Origin: Glandiceps talaboti | Taxonomy: Eukaryota > Hemichordata > Enteropneusta > Spengelidae | Length of the DNA stretch: 64,000 nucleotides | Assembly (NCBI RefSeq): GCF_964340395.1 | Contig: NC_135559.1 | Location: 2,207,001-2,271,000 of the forward strand | Direction of reading: 5' to 3' | The notes under the pieces: generated by a model | The model's database searches: none | What the model was told of the DNA's origin: nothing | The model's input: the letters and a program-made list of their open reading frames with translations, nothing else | Translations under genes and position numbers: made by a program | Shown here: piece by piece, positions 42,101 through 50,930 of the stretch | Position numbering within the stretch: position 1 is the stretch's first letter | How the letters are laid out: each line of letters starts with the position of its first letter

Positions 42101-45100
42101 GACAGGACACGAACCATTTAATGGACGACTGAACCGATATTACAATGCCTGGATTGCCAGTGATGACGACTACCATCCATACATCATTATAGATTTACTG
42201 GCTCTACATATGATTACTGGTATTGTTACTGAGGGCGTCCCAGTCCCTGAGGAATCATGGGTACATTCATATATGCTAGATTTTAGCTTAGATGGAAATG
42301 AATTTATACCATATATGGACACGAATGGTGTTGCCAAGGTAACTAGTGTTTATCCCTTTTTATGATTAGGGTAGTGTTGATTATATTCTATTCTTTAACA
42401 TATACGTTACCCTGTAAATGACCCACACTAATATTATAACCAAAACAAGAAATAATTAAAAAATGTCACAATGTTAGTAAGATTTTTGTTGACTTAGACA
42501 ATGCTGTGTTTCTGGTTTGCAGTGCCTTAAGTGTAAAACCACCTAATTATTTTAATAAGTTTCTAAGCAATGAAGATTATGAATATTTACAGTTGTCAGC
42601 TTGCTTTTTTCTTGTAAACAAGACCATAGTCTAGTTCCTATACAGTATCGTTACAATTTATACCTTCACTGACAGTATAGTCAAAGCTGTTAATTGCTTT
42701 AGAAGTCCTGATTAAAATTCATCAACAGCCACCCACACAGTCATTAACATCATGTTTTTGTTAATCAGTCACAAACTTATAACCAATAACACCGTCCCTC
42801 ATAAAGTTAGTGTTTATTGGGGCAGTTATGTAATGTCCAAATATATTATATTTGTCAGCTCAGGATGCTACTTATACACTGTTTACATCACTGTAGCAGC
42901 TGGGTTCACTGATTAGATGAACAACTTTCTGTGTTAATCGAGGGAGTTTGACCAGACTGTGGTTAGACCACAGTTGGCATCCAGACTAACAAGACCAGTG
43001 CAGAAGATATAGATTACTGTACCATGTGTAGTTTGGATGCCAGTGTGGTCTCTAACTAAACCACGTCTAGTCAAAGTCCCTCAATCAGCACAAAAAGTTG
43101 TTCCTCCAATCAGTGAACCCCAAGTGCTAGTGATGTAAACAGTGTATAAGTACTAAGCATCCTGCGCTGACAAATATACCATATTATTTTGACATTGACA
43201 TTTGGACATTACATAACTGTCCCAATAAACACTGACTTTATGAGGGATTGTGTTATTGGTTAGAATTTTGTGATTGATTAACAAAGACATTATGTTAATG
43301 ACTGTGTGGGTCACTGTGGATGAATTTTAAATTTCATCTCATGCATCTCAGGACTTCTAGTGTAACGACTTTGACTATAATGTGTGAGTGGAGGTGTAAA
43401 TGGTAACGATACTGTATAGGAACTAGATTATGTGAGGAGAGGTGTAAATGGTAACAATACTGCATAGGAACTAGACTATGTGAGGAGAGGTGTAAATGGT
43501 AACGATACTGTATAGGAACTAGACTATGTGAGTGGAGGTGTAAATGGTAACGATACTGTATAGGAACTAGACTATGTGAGGAGAGGTGTAAATGGTAACA
43601 ATACTGCATAGGAACTAGACTATGTGAGTGGAGGTGTAAATGGTAACGATACTGCATAGGAACTAGACTATGTGAGGAGAGGTGTAAATGGTAACGATAC
43701 TGTATAGGAACTAGACTATGTGAGTGGAGGTGTAAATGGTAACGATACTGTATAGGAACTAGACTATGTGAGGAGAGGTGTAAATGGTAACAATACTGCA
43801 TAGGAACTAGACTGAGTGGAGGTGTAAATGGTAACGATACTGTATAGGAACTAGACTATGTGAGTGGAGGTGTAAATGGTAACAATACTGTATAGGAACT
43901 AGACTATGTGAGTGGAGGTGTAAATGGTAACAATACTGTATAGGAACTAGACTATGTGAATGGAGGTGTAAATGGTAATGATACTGTATAGGAACTAGAC
44001 TATGTGAGGAGAGGTGTAAATGGTAACAATACTGCATAGGAACTAGACTATGTGCATAGAGGTGTAAATGGTAACAATACTGTATAGGAACTAGATTATA
44101 CCATGTGTTAATGTTATTATTTTTGTAGGAGTTTGAAGGTAACCATGATGGCTATGATATCGTGCCACACGTCTTTGATCAACCATTTGTAGCTCGTCTA
44201 GTCAAAGTAATGCCGACGGGATGGATCAGAAAACCTGCCATGAGAATTGAAATAGTTGGTTATAAGCCAGAACGTAAGTAATTGTCAGTATTTTTTTTCA
44301 AATACTTTTTTATTTTCTGCAGTCACATGTACATAATGACCAAAAGTGTTGTTGTTGTTGTTGTTATTGTTGTTATTATTATTATTATTATTATTGTTGT
44401 TGTTGTTGTTATTGTTGTTGTTGATGATGCTGTTATCATTGTTAGGTTTCATATTGTCATTATCTCTGTCAATCACATGATAACCAAGTTTGCCAAATAC
44501 TTAAAGTTACCTGTTTGACCTCTTAACAGTTTATTTGAGATGTCGATGTACTGGGATAATGAGCACTTTTGATGAATTACGTCTTCTAGTGTTAAGTTCA
44601 TGTGTATTGAAATATTACCATGTGGTAGACATTTTATACGTGTATCAAAGCCAGAAGGGAGTCATGCCTTTTATGTCATGTCACTTCTTTCTGTTATTGC
44701 TACCCCTTGTTTTTATCTTTTTAGTGCTTGTTTTTCCTTATTTGTTTCTAAAGGTGCCTGTAAATGGGCTTTATGCCTGTTGGTTTACCTGAATAAATAA
44801 ATAAATAAATGCCTACTTTATGTGAGATTTTCACCAATGTATTTATGGATTCACAAGTTATCTATTCTTATTTTAGGATATTTTTTGTCGGCATAAAATC
44901 TATAATCACAAATCAAACAGCATAATACAGGTTATTATAAGAAGTCAATAATTGTAACAATGACTCTAATTTTTCAGCTGTGGAATCTGATCTAGAAGGT
45001 CATGGAGTGGCAGTTGGTGGAGAAGGTCAGTTGAATTTCTCCAGGAAAAAGTTTTGTTTATATTAATTAGATTTTAGAGTCTTCATCGTAAATATGCTGT

Positions 45101-46988
45101 GTTAGACAGTAAAAGTGTTATGTATCAAGTAAAACAACAACCTTGCCAACAACTTTGATGTACATGTATATTATGAGGTTACATACAGTCTTTTGGCAAA
45201 TGCTTCCACTTTTAGCTGTAGATACAGTGTAAGTGTTAAATATTTATTACAGATTTTGTCCACATAATAAGTCTTAGAACTGATCCATCAGATCCCACCA
45301 GTGAACAATTTGTATTGTTTATTTGTCATGTGTTTTAAAATTTTGTGAAATGACATGTATTTGTACTTAAGAAGGAAAGTAAATACCCTTAGCCATATAT
45401 TTGTTTAAAGTGTTTAAATGAACAATCTACTTTAAATATAGCTACAAAAAGAATCATATTTATAGTTACTGTAGTATTATTAAGAGTGAATGAATTAAAT
45501 TTTGTCATGTACACATTTTTTGCAGAGTGTGATAGTGTTGATTTTGATAACCTTGAGGGCAGTATCATCAACCCTGATATTTGCAGTGCCATATTCCCTG
45601 AAAACCAAGATTATTTTGACCCTGATGAGGATGCTCGAATTGAAGAATTTATACTACAAAATCTTGAAGTTTTGTTGTCTGATTGCTTGCCACCCGAAAT
45701 CTTGGCTTCCATCGTTTGTGGAGTTATGTATCCCGATTGCGGTGATTTTGATGAAGTCATGCCTGCCTGTCGTCAATTCTGTACACACATCACCGATGAG
45801 TGTTCTGAGGAGCTACAACCAGATAGTGGTTCCTATGGTTCACAGTGTGGCATTATGCCTGAAAATGGTCACCATGACAACAGTAAATGCCTCAATGCCC
45901 TTGACGATGATTTCGGTAATGTATCATCAACTTAAATTCTCATATCATGAATTATAATTTTTCAGTGAGACACTGTTTTTTTCATGGAAAAGTCCAATCA
46001 GACATATTGCTAACTTTAGTACACTTGTATTGATTACTGCTATCAACTTAAAGGAAAAGTCCAGTCAGACTTATTTCTGCCTTTAGTACACTTGTATTGA
46101 TTACTGCTATCAACTTAAAGGAAAAGTCCAGTCAGACTTATTTCTGCCTTTAGTACACTTGTATTGATTACTGCTATCAACTTAAAGGAAAAGTCCAGTC
46201 AGACTTATTTCTGCCTTTAGTACACTTGTATTGATTACTGCTATCAACTTAAAGGAAAAGTCCAGTCAGACTTATTTCTGCCTTTAGTACACTTGTATTG
46301 ATTACTGCTATCAACTTACAGGAAAAGTCCAGTCAGACTTATTCCTGCCTTTACTACACTTGTATTGATCTGTTATCAACATAAAGGTGATATTGATGAT
46401 ATGTGACTACTTTAAATCAAGCTGTACTGTACTTGACATGTATTCAACCATTTTGGGGATTTCCTGCAAGGTCTTATGGGAAAACCTCTGATGATGACAT
46501 CATAAATACTCTAATTCATTTGTCTTTGACACCCCTTGTATTTGCATTAAGACAAAAAAATTTGCATATTGTTCCCATCTCTGGGATTAACGTAATGTTT
46601 GTGTTCCTCCTCAGACATACCTATGAACTTCTTTAGGGAATTCCTGGCAGTGACTAATATGTAGTCACTTGATGCAATGGAACAAAGGTTAGTTATCATT
46701 TTGATCTCCACATGAAGAGGAACTTTTCCATTCCCATAAAACAAGTTCCCCTGTTTAATAGGACAAAGAACATTACTGATGCTACTTCTAACTAAACAAC
46801 GCCCTCGTTGGCAAAGCTAAGAAATCTTTTGTTTATTTATGAGTGTTTTTGTTACATTGTTGTCCTCAAACAAATATGAAAACTGTCTTTCTTGTTTTAT
46901 TTCAGGAAAATACGACTTCAATTGGTGTTGGGACAATAAATTATTACAACTTTTATTCTTCAGAAATATCAGGTTATACTGGTATTGA
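28234..46988 (+). CDS. Secreted mosaic protein: two Cys modules, F5/8C, FTP, F5/8C, Frizzled-like CRD
   Basis: Exons: 28234-28327, 29206-29379, 30105-30275, 31264-31308, 36881-36928, 37432-37757, 38525-38669, 39130-39243, 39773-39880, 41049-41321, 42031-42338, 44129-44273, 44978-45025, 45526-45915, 46906-46988. All borders are GT/AG, all phases agree, and the sum is 2472 nt (823 aa plus TGA). Residues 1-20 are a signal peptide (WIFALGICLATASPV). Cys modules lie at about 41-86 and 101-145, discoidin 1 at about 180-330, FTP at about 340-495, discoidin 2 at about 503-648 and the Frizzled-like CRD at about 667-796. No membrane segment is seen, so it is probably an extracellular adhesion, matrix or recognition protein. 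Most modules are on phase 1-1 exons, which favours exon shuffling. AATAAA lies at about 47103. The order of domains is unfamiliar to me. The last exon is the least certain. Confidence 0.8.
29206..29379 (+). CDS. Exon: ten-cysteine module, copy 1
   Basis: A symmetric phase 1-1 exon of 58 codons. The core reads CRCYFDPSRFDCACCINGGC then QC, C, VQC and C, giving the pattern CxCx8CxCCx4CxC followed by x7-C-x2-C-x5-C. I do not recognise a named domain. Copy 2 on the next exon shares CACCINGGC and CVQCG. Confidence 0.75.
29533..29790. repeat. Poly-C run and (CAGA)n/(CA)n microsatellite
   Basis: Poly-C at about 29549-29558 and CAGA/CA repeats at 29701-29780, in an intron of the mosaic gene. Confidence 0.95.
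30105..30275 (+). CDS. Exon: ten-cysteine module, copy 2
   Basis: A symmetric phase 1-1 exon of 57 codons: CPCPDDPSDHTCACCINGGC then LC, x6, CVQCG, and a CGC end. It conserves spacing with copy 1 up to the last cysteines, where x7 becomes x6 and the terminal spacing is shortened. Confidence 0.75.
31387..31748 (+). mobile_element. tRNA-derived SINE with LINE-like tail
   Basis: The head has a pol III box A-like TGGGTGAATGGTTAGAC and a box B GGTTCGAACCTG at about 31434. The body contains CCTCAGTCCACTCAACTGTA, common to several aquatic-animal SINEs. The 3' part has GTAAAGCGCTTTCAGCAGAG, AAAGCGCTATACAAA and a terminal (ATT)n, the L2/CR1-type tail used for retrotransposition. Confidence 0.8.
32271..32575 (-). 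pseudogene. Fossil zinc fingers downstream of the premature stop
   Basis: After the 26-bp deletion near 32576 the original frame continues outside the ORF: SYFLKTHMRLHTNERT, a TAA stop at 32526-32528, CKKCGKGFHTKGSLMRHMKI, LFVCKECGKGFNQSCDLKKH, and a last finger with the first Cys changed to Tyr (FIYKECGKGFTQ), ending SNDCV. The sequence is clearly the former 3' end of the finger array. Confidence 0.85.
32536..35841 (-). CDS. C2H2 zinc-finger protein, nested in an intron of the mosaic gene
   Basis: Exon 1 is 35841-35525 (ATG in a MATSIMNEDRT context, donor ATAAA/gtaagt). Exon 2 is 34627-32536 (acceptor CCAACAG). Phase 2 matches, and together they give about 803 residues. Residues 1-105 form an N-terminal region I do not recognise (YDVWHSIKAIGYSELP, HRQHCAECF). 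Next comes a tandem 24-residue repeat (SETIDDQYQQDSEEIATGQD), a linker, one degenerate finger (AFDECGQGF), then eleven good C2H2 fingers with HTNEKP/HTKEKP-type linkers and a cut-off thirteenth. It is a likely nuclear DNA-binding protein. Some fingers end H-x3-C instead of H-x3-H (ILNMHSVIC). The ORF stops early because of a 26-bp deletion. It lies opposite to its host gene, inside intron 4. Confidence 0.85.
34145..34610 (-). repeat. 72-bp coding tandem repeat in the zinc-finger gene
   Basis: About six in-frame copies of a 24-codon unit encoding variants of SETIDDQYQQDSEEIATGQD plus RCMT, acidic and glutamine-rich. Confidence 0.85.
35524..35557. mobile_element. 20-bp palindromic micro-insertion with 7-bp direct repeats, copy A
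   Basis: The perfect palindrome CATGGAAGTATACTTCCATG (35531-35550) is flanked by CTTTATC on both sides (35524-35530, 35551-35557). It lies inside zinc-finger exon 1, at its splice donor. Confidence 0.7.
35842..36080 (-). promoter_or_regulatory. Presumed zinc-finger gene promoter/5' flank
   Basis: The sequence upstream of the ATG has no TATA box. The start codon lies in AACATGGCGACGTC, which again contains the YY1-like ATGGCGAC core. Confidence 0.35.
36081..36297. repeat. (GATT)n passing into (GACT)n microsatellite
   Basis: About 90 bases of GATT units, then about 120 bases of GACT units, then GATT again. GATT tails also end the LINE at 23624, so this may have been seeded by a retrotransposon tail. 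Confidence 0.97.
36967..37206. mobile_element. Small MITE-like element with GGGAACTTGCAA ends
   Basis: The left end GGGAACTTGCAATCCAGATT (36969) and right end TTTGCAAGTTCCC (to about 37204) form an inverted pair of about 11-12 bp. A second left end with the same start (GGGAACTTG, then CAATCCAGACTGAGCAT) is at 52278. Confidence 0.55.
37432..38669 (+). CDS. Exons 6-7: first F5/8 type C (discoidin) domain
   Basis: Encodes DLGIGSGNIGDNQMTASSSV, GRLGMVSSYFGLGAWSALYL, YLQIDLLYLTLITGVATQGR, YYFYYSNDGMLWFAYGG, then after the intron LGGNSDADGIVRHNFEHGF, ARYIRFSP and ISMRTEVYG. This is the full run of F5/8C consensus strands. Both end cysteines that normally close the domain with a disulfide are missing. 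The intron splits the domain in phase 0. Usual ligands of the fold are glycans, phospholipids or collagen. Confidence 0.85.
39130..41321 (+). CDS. Exons 8-10: fucolectin/tachylectin-4/pentraxin (FTP) domain
   Basis: Reads NLALGNPAQFSSTYLPIYDA and RDAIDGIED, then PWWYVDLLAHYHIFYVTIIN, then LKNFVVRVGDDPDIHRNPVC, GQYVSIQLLTNEPAHLQLAE and VLTYG. This matches the F-type lectin strand order (NLA-GKPA, AVDG, PWW-VDL, NPVCG, G-YVSIQ, L-L-EV). The basic residues that usually follow PWW and precede YVSIQ are replaced (Tyr and Gln), and the usual N-R-G-D loop reads NIAPG, so fucose binding may be lost. Confidence 0.8.
40100..40265 (+). mobile_element. LINE ORF2 C-terminal remnant
   Basis: Near 40140-40260 one frame reads FFPQAITLWNSFPQSTVDIR and SCETFKIHTRNQHPRR, matching the conserved end of non-LTR retrotransposon ORF2 (FFPRTI-WNSLP...SFK). 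RTRRTHNKQ just upstream is in a different frame, so the copy is frameshifted. Confidence 0.65.
40449..40556. mobile_element. Partial copy of the CTAGTTCCT foldback family
   Basis: GTCTAGTTCCTGATG, CCATATTCCG, TTATCTTCA, CATCTAGTCA and CACAGAATTCTGTG occur in the same order as in the arm and centre of the element at 15776-16165. Confidence 0.65.
41540..41726. repeat. (GAAT)n/(GGAT)n microsatellite
   Basis: Long ATGA/ATGG tetranucleotide array in an intron of the mosaic gene. Confidence 0.97.
42031..44273 (+). CDS. Exons 11-12: second F5/8 type C domain
   Basis: YYLGMESGAIDNAQITSSSH, GRLNRYYNAWIAS, YIIIDLLALHMITGIVTEGV, YMLDFSLDGNEFIPYMD, then EFEGNHDGYDIVPHVFDQPF, VARLVKVMPTGW and MRIEIVGYKPE. 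It is closer to the consensus than the first domain (LGMESGAI, QIT-SS) but also lacks both terminal cysteines. The same phase 1-0-1 exon layout as domain 1 points to internal duplication. The intron between the two exons hosts a 1.5 kb foldback element. Confidence 0.85.
42628..44103. mobile_element. Foldback transposon with tandemly amplified right terminus
   Basis: The left arm (about 42635-42995) is the inverse of 43020-43432 over hundreds of bases, with an approximately 30-40 bp loop. Paired blocks include GTTATGTAATGTCCAAATAT and GTTTACATCACT. The left end TCTAGTTCCTATACAGTATC is the inverse of the right end at 44083-44097. ACCAT occurs on both outer sides, a possible target duplication. 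The 48-bp right terminus is repeated about 15 times (43383-44100). Confidence 0.8.
43383..44100. repeat. 48-bp minisatellite, about 15 copies
   Basis: Unit: GGTGTAAATGGTAACGATAC, TGTATAGGAACTAGACTATG, then TGAGTGGA or TGAGGAGA. Units alternate between variants (GAGTGG/GAGGAG, CGATAC/CAATAC, GTAT/GCAT). Because 48 is a multiple of three, a false 16-residue-repeat ORF appears on the minus strand. Confidence 0.95.
44345..44440. repeat. (TTG)n/(TTA)n microsatellite
   Basis: Trinucleotide repeat in the mosaic-gene intron after exon 12. Confidence 0.95.
45526..45915 (+). CDS. Exon 14: Frizzled-like cysteine-rich domain
   Basis: A single phase 1-1 exon of 130 codons with ten cysteines in Frizzled CRD order: C-D-S, INPDIC, SDCLPPEI, IVCGVMYPDCG, PACRQFC, DEC, QCGIMPENG, KCLNA. 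The family pattern is ten Cys with YP-C followed by PCR--C. The usual N-terminal YN-T-PN strand is poorly conserved. CRDs bind Wnt or lipids in Frizzled, sFRP and related proteins. Here the ligand is unknown. Confidence 0.75.
45985..46388. repeat. 66-bp minisatellite, six copies
   Basis: Unit: GGAAAAGTCCAGTCAGACTT, ATTTCTGCCTTTAGTACACT, TGTATTGATTACTGCTATCA, ACTTAA. The first and last copies are the most diverged. It lies in the last intron of the mosaic gene. Confidence 0.95.
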
Positions 46989-47244
46989 GAAAAAAGTATA
47001 CAACCTGTTGTATATTTCTGTTCTGTTTCTCTTTATGTTTTTGTCATAAAATGACAACTCTGGTGATGGGTATATAAACTGGATTATATTATTTAGTGTA
47101 CACAATAAAAATGAACATCTGATCCGTATGGCTGTCCTTGTCTTTACTGTACCATTCACCAACTTGCAGAGTTGTATTGGCTATTTCAATAACCATTCAT
47201 GTATCACCAGGCTTTTAATATATTATATGTGATTTTGTGTTCGA

Positions 47245-47313
47245 AACATACATACACACACACATCCATCCATCCATACGTATGTACGTACGTACGTACG
47301 TACGTACGTGCAT

Positions 47314-47353
<40 letters not shown>

Positions 47354-47372
47354 ATACATACATACATCCATC

Positions 47373-47410
<38 letters not shown>

Positions 47411-47456
47411 CATACACATATATACATACATACATCCATCCATCCATCCATACATG
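47245..47456. repeat. Compound (CATA)n/(ACGT)n/(CA)n microsatellite
   Basis: Mixed simple repeats, including a TACG run that is self-complementary. Confidence 0.97.
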
Positions 47457-48747
47457 TTCTTCTGTCAATTAAATATTAGCTTACTCATCTTTTTGGAAAT
47501 TGAAGTTCCTTTATTGCAAAATTCACATCAAAAGCACTAAAACACATACAATATATATGTTTTACTTACAAAGTTCTAAAAAAATTGTCAAATATCTGCA
47601 CTGATATATACTTACACAATAGAATTATATGCATTCACATTGCATTGTAAAAAAATGGCTGCATGCAAAATATATTTGTTTTCATTTTAATATATTAAAT
47701 CGTAGCAATGAATACAGAGATAATACAGACTTGTCTTTTTTTCGTTTATAGTTTGACAACTTGTATTGTAGTTGTCAGCCAATATGCAGATTTCTTTCTT
47801 ACATTTGAAGCACTTTTTGAAAATGCTGTAAAACACGAGATTGATGTCCATGTACAAAGACTGGCAGATAATAAAAATGCAAACTTCTCCCACAAGTTCT
47901 CAAAATGCTGTACAATGAAATTGACATATACAGTCAAAATTGTCCGCTATGCTTAAACTCCCTGAGGAGCATACAACTTGCAGTGTCTCATCATATAAGC
48001 AAATCCTTCACATTGTAACCTATATCCTACCAGGTCCCCCGCTGAGTTGATTGGGGTGCTAAGGTGGTTCATAATGTGTTGAGGATTTTGTCCGTTTAGA
48101 AACAAGCACCGATGGCAAGGATAAAACCAACTACATCAAGGAGTCAACAAACATCCAACTATGGTTGTCATAGTTACCCAGCTAAGCAAGAATGTGTATC
48201 ACTTGGGGACAGGCAGTTAATACTTACTTTGTAAGTAGTTGCCCCCCCCCCCCCCCAAAGAAAATGTAAAACAAACAAAATATGGAAGCAAGAATAAATT
48301 TTTAATTAAATCATCAGAAAAATTGTTTAAGGTCAAAGGTTAACATTTGAAAACGTAGCTAAGTTTCTCAAAATGATACAAAAATCTAAAACCTGAAAAG
48401 TTTGGTCGTTCACCTGCAGTGAATATAATGGAATTTTATAACCAAAATGTACTTTTAGAAAACAAACCAAAAAAATTCTCTATAAACTCTTAAACTTACT
48501 AGTATACTGTAGGGCAATCTTAAAACTGGCTGCATTTGATAGCCTTCACTGAATCTATTATCAACTGGTACAAAATTGCATGTTTGCAAATGTCTTTCTT
48601 ATACATGTAAAACATAGGGTTGCAAACTTTCAAATTCACTACTTTATATCGAATTAGCTTTACAAATGAAGGTAAAATGAATGAGTAAAAGTATGTTAAT
48701 ATATTCAACCAATTTCCCTCTATCTACATTTTATGTACGATTGATGT

Positions 48748-48835
48748 CATGGCAACAACCCATCGTGGGTCAAACAGGGTCACATGGCAACTACCCATGA
48801 TGGCTCAAACAGGGTCACATGGCAACTACCCATCC
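48748..48835. repeat. 35-bp tandem repeat, 2.5 copies
   Basis: CATGGCAACTACCCAT starts near 48748, 48783 and 48818, separated by CAAACAGGGTCA. Confidence 0.9.
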
Positions 48836-49394
48836 TGTCCTGATTTTACTGTTGAAAAATCCTCTTTTTTGGACAATCAGGGTACAACCAAAAGGGAAAT
48901 TATTTGGTGGAATAATTTGCCATTTGTAAACCTTCTGTATGCATAAACCAAATAATCCAACAAATTTTGATGAAGTAAAAACAAAATTGTCAAATTAATT
49001 TGTGTATGAACATGGTTATTCTTGCATGAATTCAAATCATGTGGATGATTATTTTTGTTATTTTCATCACTCCAGCACTACATTAGCAATGTAGAATTAT
49101 TTCTGTAAAGTTAAGGTCAGTGGCCATAGTATTGTACTGCACATAACACACACATCATCAGTAACTGTCAAACACAGCATAGAATAGTAGACAGAGACAT
49201 ATGCTGTACATTAGAACAAACCAGAAGTCTACTTTATGCTAACAGAATTCTCTAATTTATATGAAAATTTCATTAGTTTTAACAAGGTCAATTCTATCAA
49301 GCTGAAGTAGGTGATAAAATCATAAAATACAACTTTGTCCCTACTTCACCTCAGCTATTTAAGTTGAACCTTTAATCCTATCACTCTTTTTATA

Positions 49395-49735
49395 GTAGAT
49401 TGTTCCATTTCATGATATCAAAGGGGTGACAGATGTCTACAGAAGATTATTCCATTTGAAAAGAACAAAGGGGTGGCCTCTTTCTATGGAAAATTATTCC
49501 ATTTCAAAAGAATAAAGGAATATGTGCTTTCTATAGATTATTCCATTTGATAAGAACAATGGGGTACCTACTCTCTATGGAAGATTATTCCATTTTAAAA
49601 GAAAATAAGGGGTGGACACATTAATATAATCAATGCCTAGCACCTATTGCTTTGTATTGATGATTATTCCACTTGATAAGAACAAAGGGGTGGTCGCTTT
49701 CTATTGAAGATTATTTCATTTTATAAGGGGTGGAC
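49395..49735. repeat. Degenerate tandem repeat around GATTATTCCATTT
   Basis: Six or more irregular copies of GATTATTCCATTTGATAAGA and AACAAAGGGGTGG, spaced about 50-65 bases apart. Confidence 0.75.
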
Positions 49736-49979
49736 ATGTGATAAAATTCAACAAAGACATATATGCTTTTCAAGTTATGGAAGTCAGTGAGAATAAATAT
49801 TTCACCCATCCATAATCTATATGTTTAGAATTAGCAAAGGCTGATCCTAGATCAGCTGACTAAGTAATTCACATTGTGTATGCATTGAAATATAAGCACC
49901 AAAATAACAACAATGTATGTACATAATACTTTGTAGGAAATGGCAGCATATAGTGTGAAATATCAAACATGACTAAAAA

Positions 49980-50435
49980 TTATACAATGAAATTGAAATG
50001 ACCAGCGTGAAAGGAATAGACACAACTGTGATTTTCAAGATAAACTCAATTGATAAGACCCCTGTATATAAACAATTACACTCTTTGGAAAGTTGAATTC
50101 AAACAATCAATGCCAAGTGTGATATCTGATAACAGGAGTTCGTAAAATATAAGCTGTCAATATTTAGACTGACTTACCATGGAAGTATAACCATACTTCC
50201 ATGCTGTTACTAAGCACACTATTTTTATAGACAATGTTGCAATACAACGGATTGAACCTTAGACTGAGATTGAACACAAGACATCTATTTTACAACCTCC
50301 TGTTATCAGATACCACACTTGGCGTTGATTGTTTTTGTTCCAAAGAGTGTAATTGTTTATATACAGGGACTTTATCTTAAAAAATCACACGTCTCTATTC
50401 CTTTTATGCTGATCTTTTGAATTTCATTATAGTTT
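49980..50435. mobile_element. Foldback/MITE element with palindromic centre
   Basis: The left arm (49980-50140) and right arm (50292-50435) are inverse copies. Shared blocks: AAAGGAATAGA, CTGTATATAAACAATTACAC, CTCTTTGGAA, AACAATCAA, GCCAAGTGTG, ATATCTGATAACAGGAG. The spacer contains copy B of the CATGGAAGTA palindrome at 50178-50203. Confidence 0.8.
50178..50203. repeat. CATGGAAGTA palindrome, copy B
   Basis: Arms CATGGAAGTA and TACTTCCATG with a 6-base spacer. The flanks GACTTAC and CTGTTAC agree only in TTAC, so the target duplication is weak or decayed. Confidence 0.55.
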
Positions 50436-50784
50436 TGCAGTTGACAGTTATACCACAGGAGATTGTGACAGTTGACAGTTATACCACAGGATATTGTGAC
50501 AATGTTTAGAGTGTTACATCACTAGTACGGTACTAGTAGAAAATGGTTTGTTTTGGAAAGCATAATATGGCACAAATGTTCACAGGGGCTTGTGGGATGG
50601 AATTTGTAACCAAAATTTAGCATTTGCAATTGATAATCTTCCTACTATTGTGTTGCCATGGAGAATAAATGGAATATGCATAAAATTGATTAGAAATGTT
50701 AAATTCTATGAGACTATTTCACAAGATGTTTTTTTGACTCTGGTTCATGTTAAACAAAGACTTCAACATTGCAACTCATGGAGT

Positions 50785-50930
50785 CAGAAATTTGTTGAGA
50801 ATATTCCCCAATTTTTTTCTAAATTACATCGTCACAAACCATGGCCTCTTTTACGGCACCGACCAAAATGCGTTGTCTCGTTATTTCGCAATGTCATTGA
50901 AGAAATAAGAGCTCTGGTGTGCGAGAATGC
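50785..50930 (+). repeat. Diverged dispersed repeat, copy 2
   Basis: Partner of 24130-24275. Contains CAAACCATGGCCTCTTTTAC, then GGCAC, TTATTTCGCAATGTCATTGA and AGAGCTCTGGTG. Confidence 0.55.

Noticed and set aside
43334-44037. Minus-strand ORFs with a 16-residue repeat (YHLHLHSHSLVPIQYR)
   Set aside because: A product of the 48-bp minisatellite, whose unit is a multiple of three. It lies in an intron and derives from a transposon terminus.
45985-46388. CRISPR-like array (regular repeats)
   Set aside because: Head-to-tail 66-bp units with no unique spacers, in an intron of an animal gene; an ordinary minisatellite. The same holds for 43383-44100 and 61425-61915.
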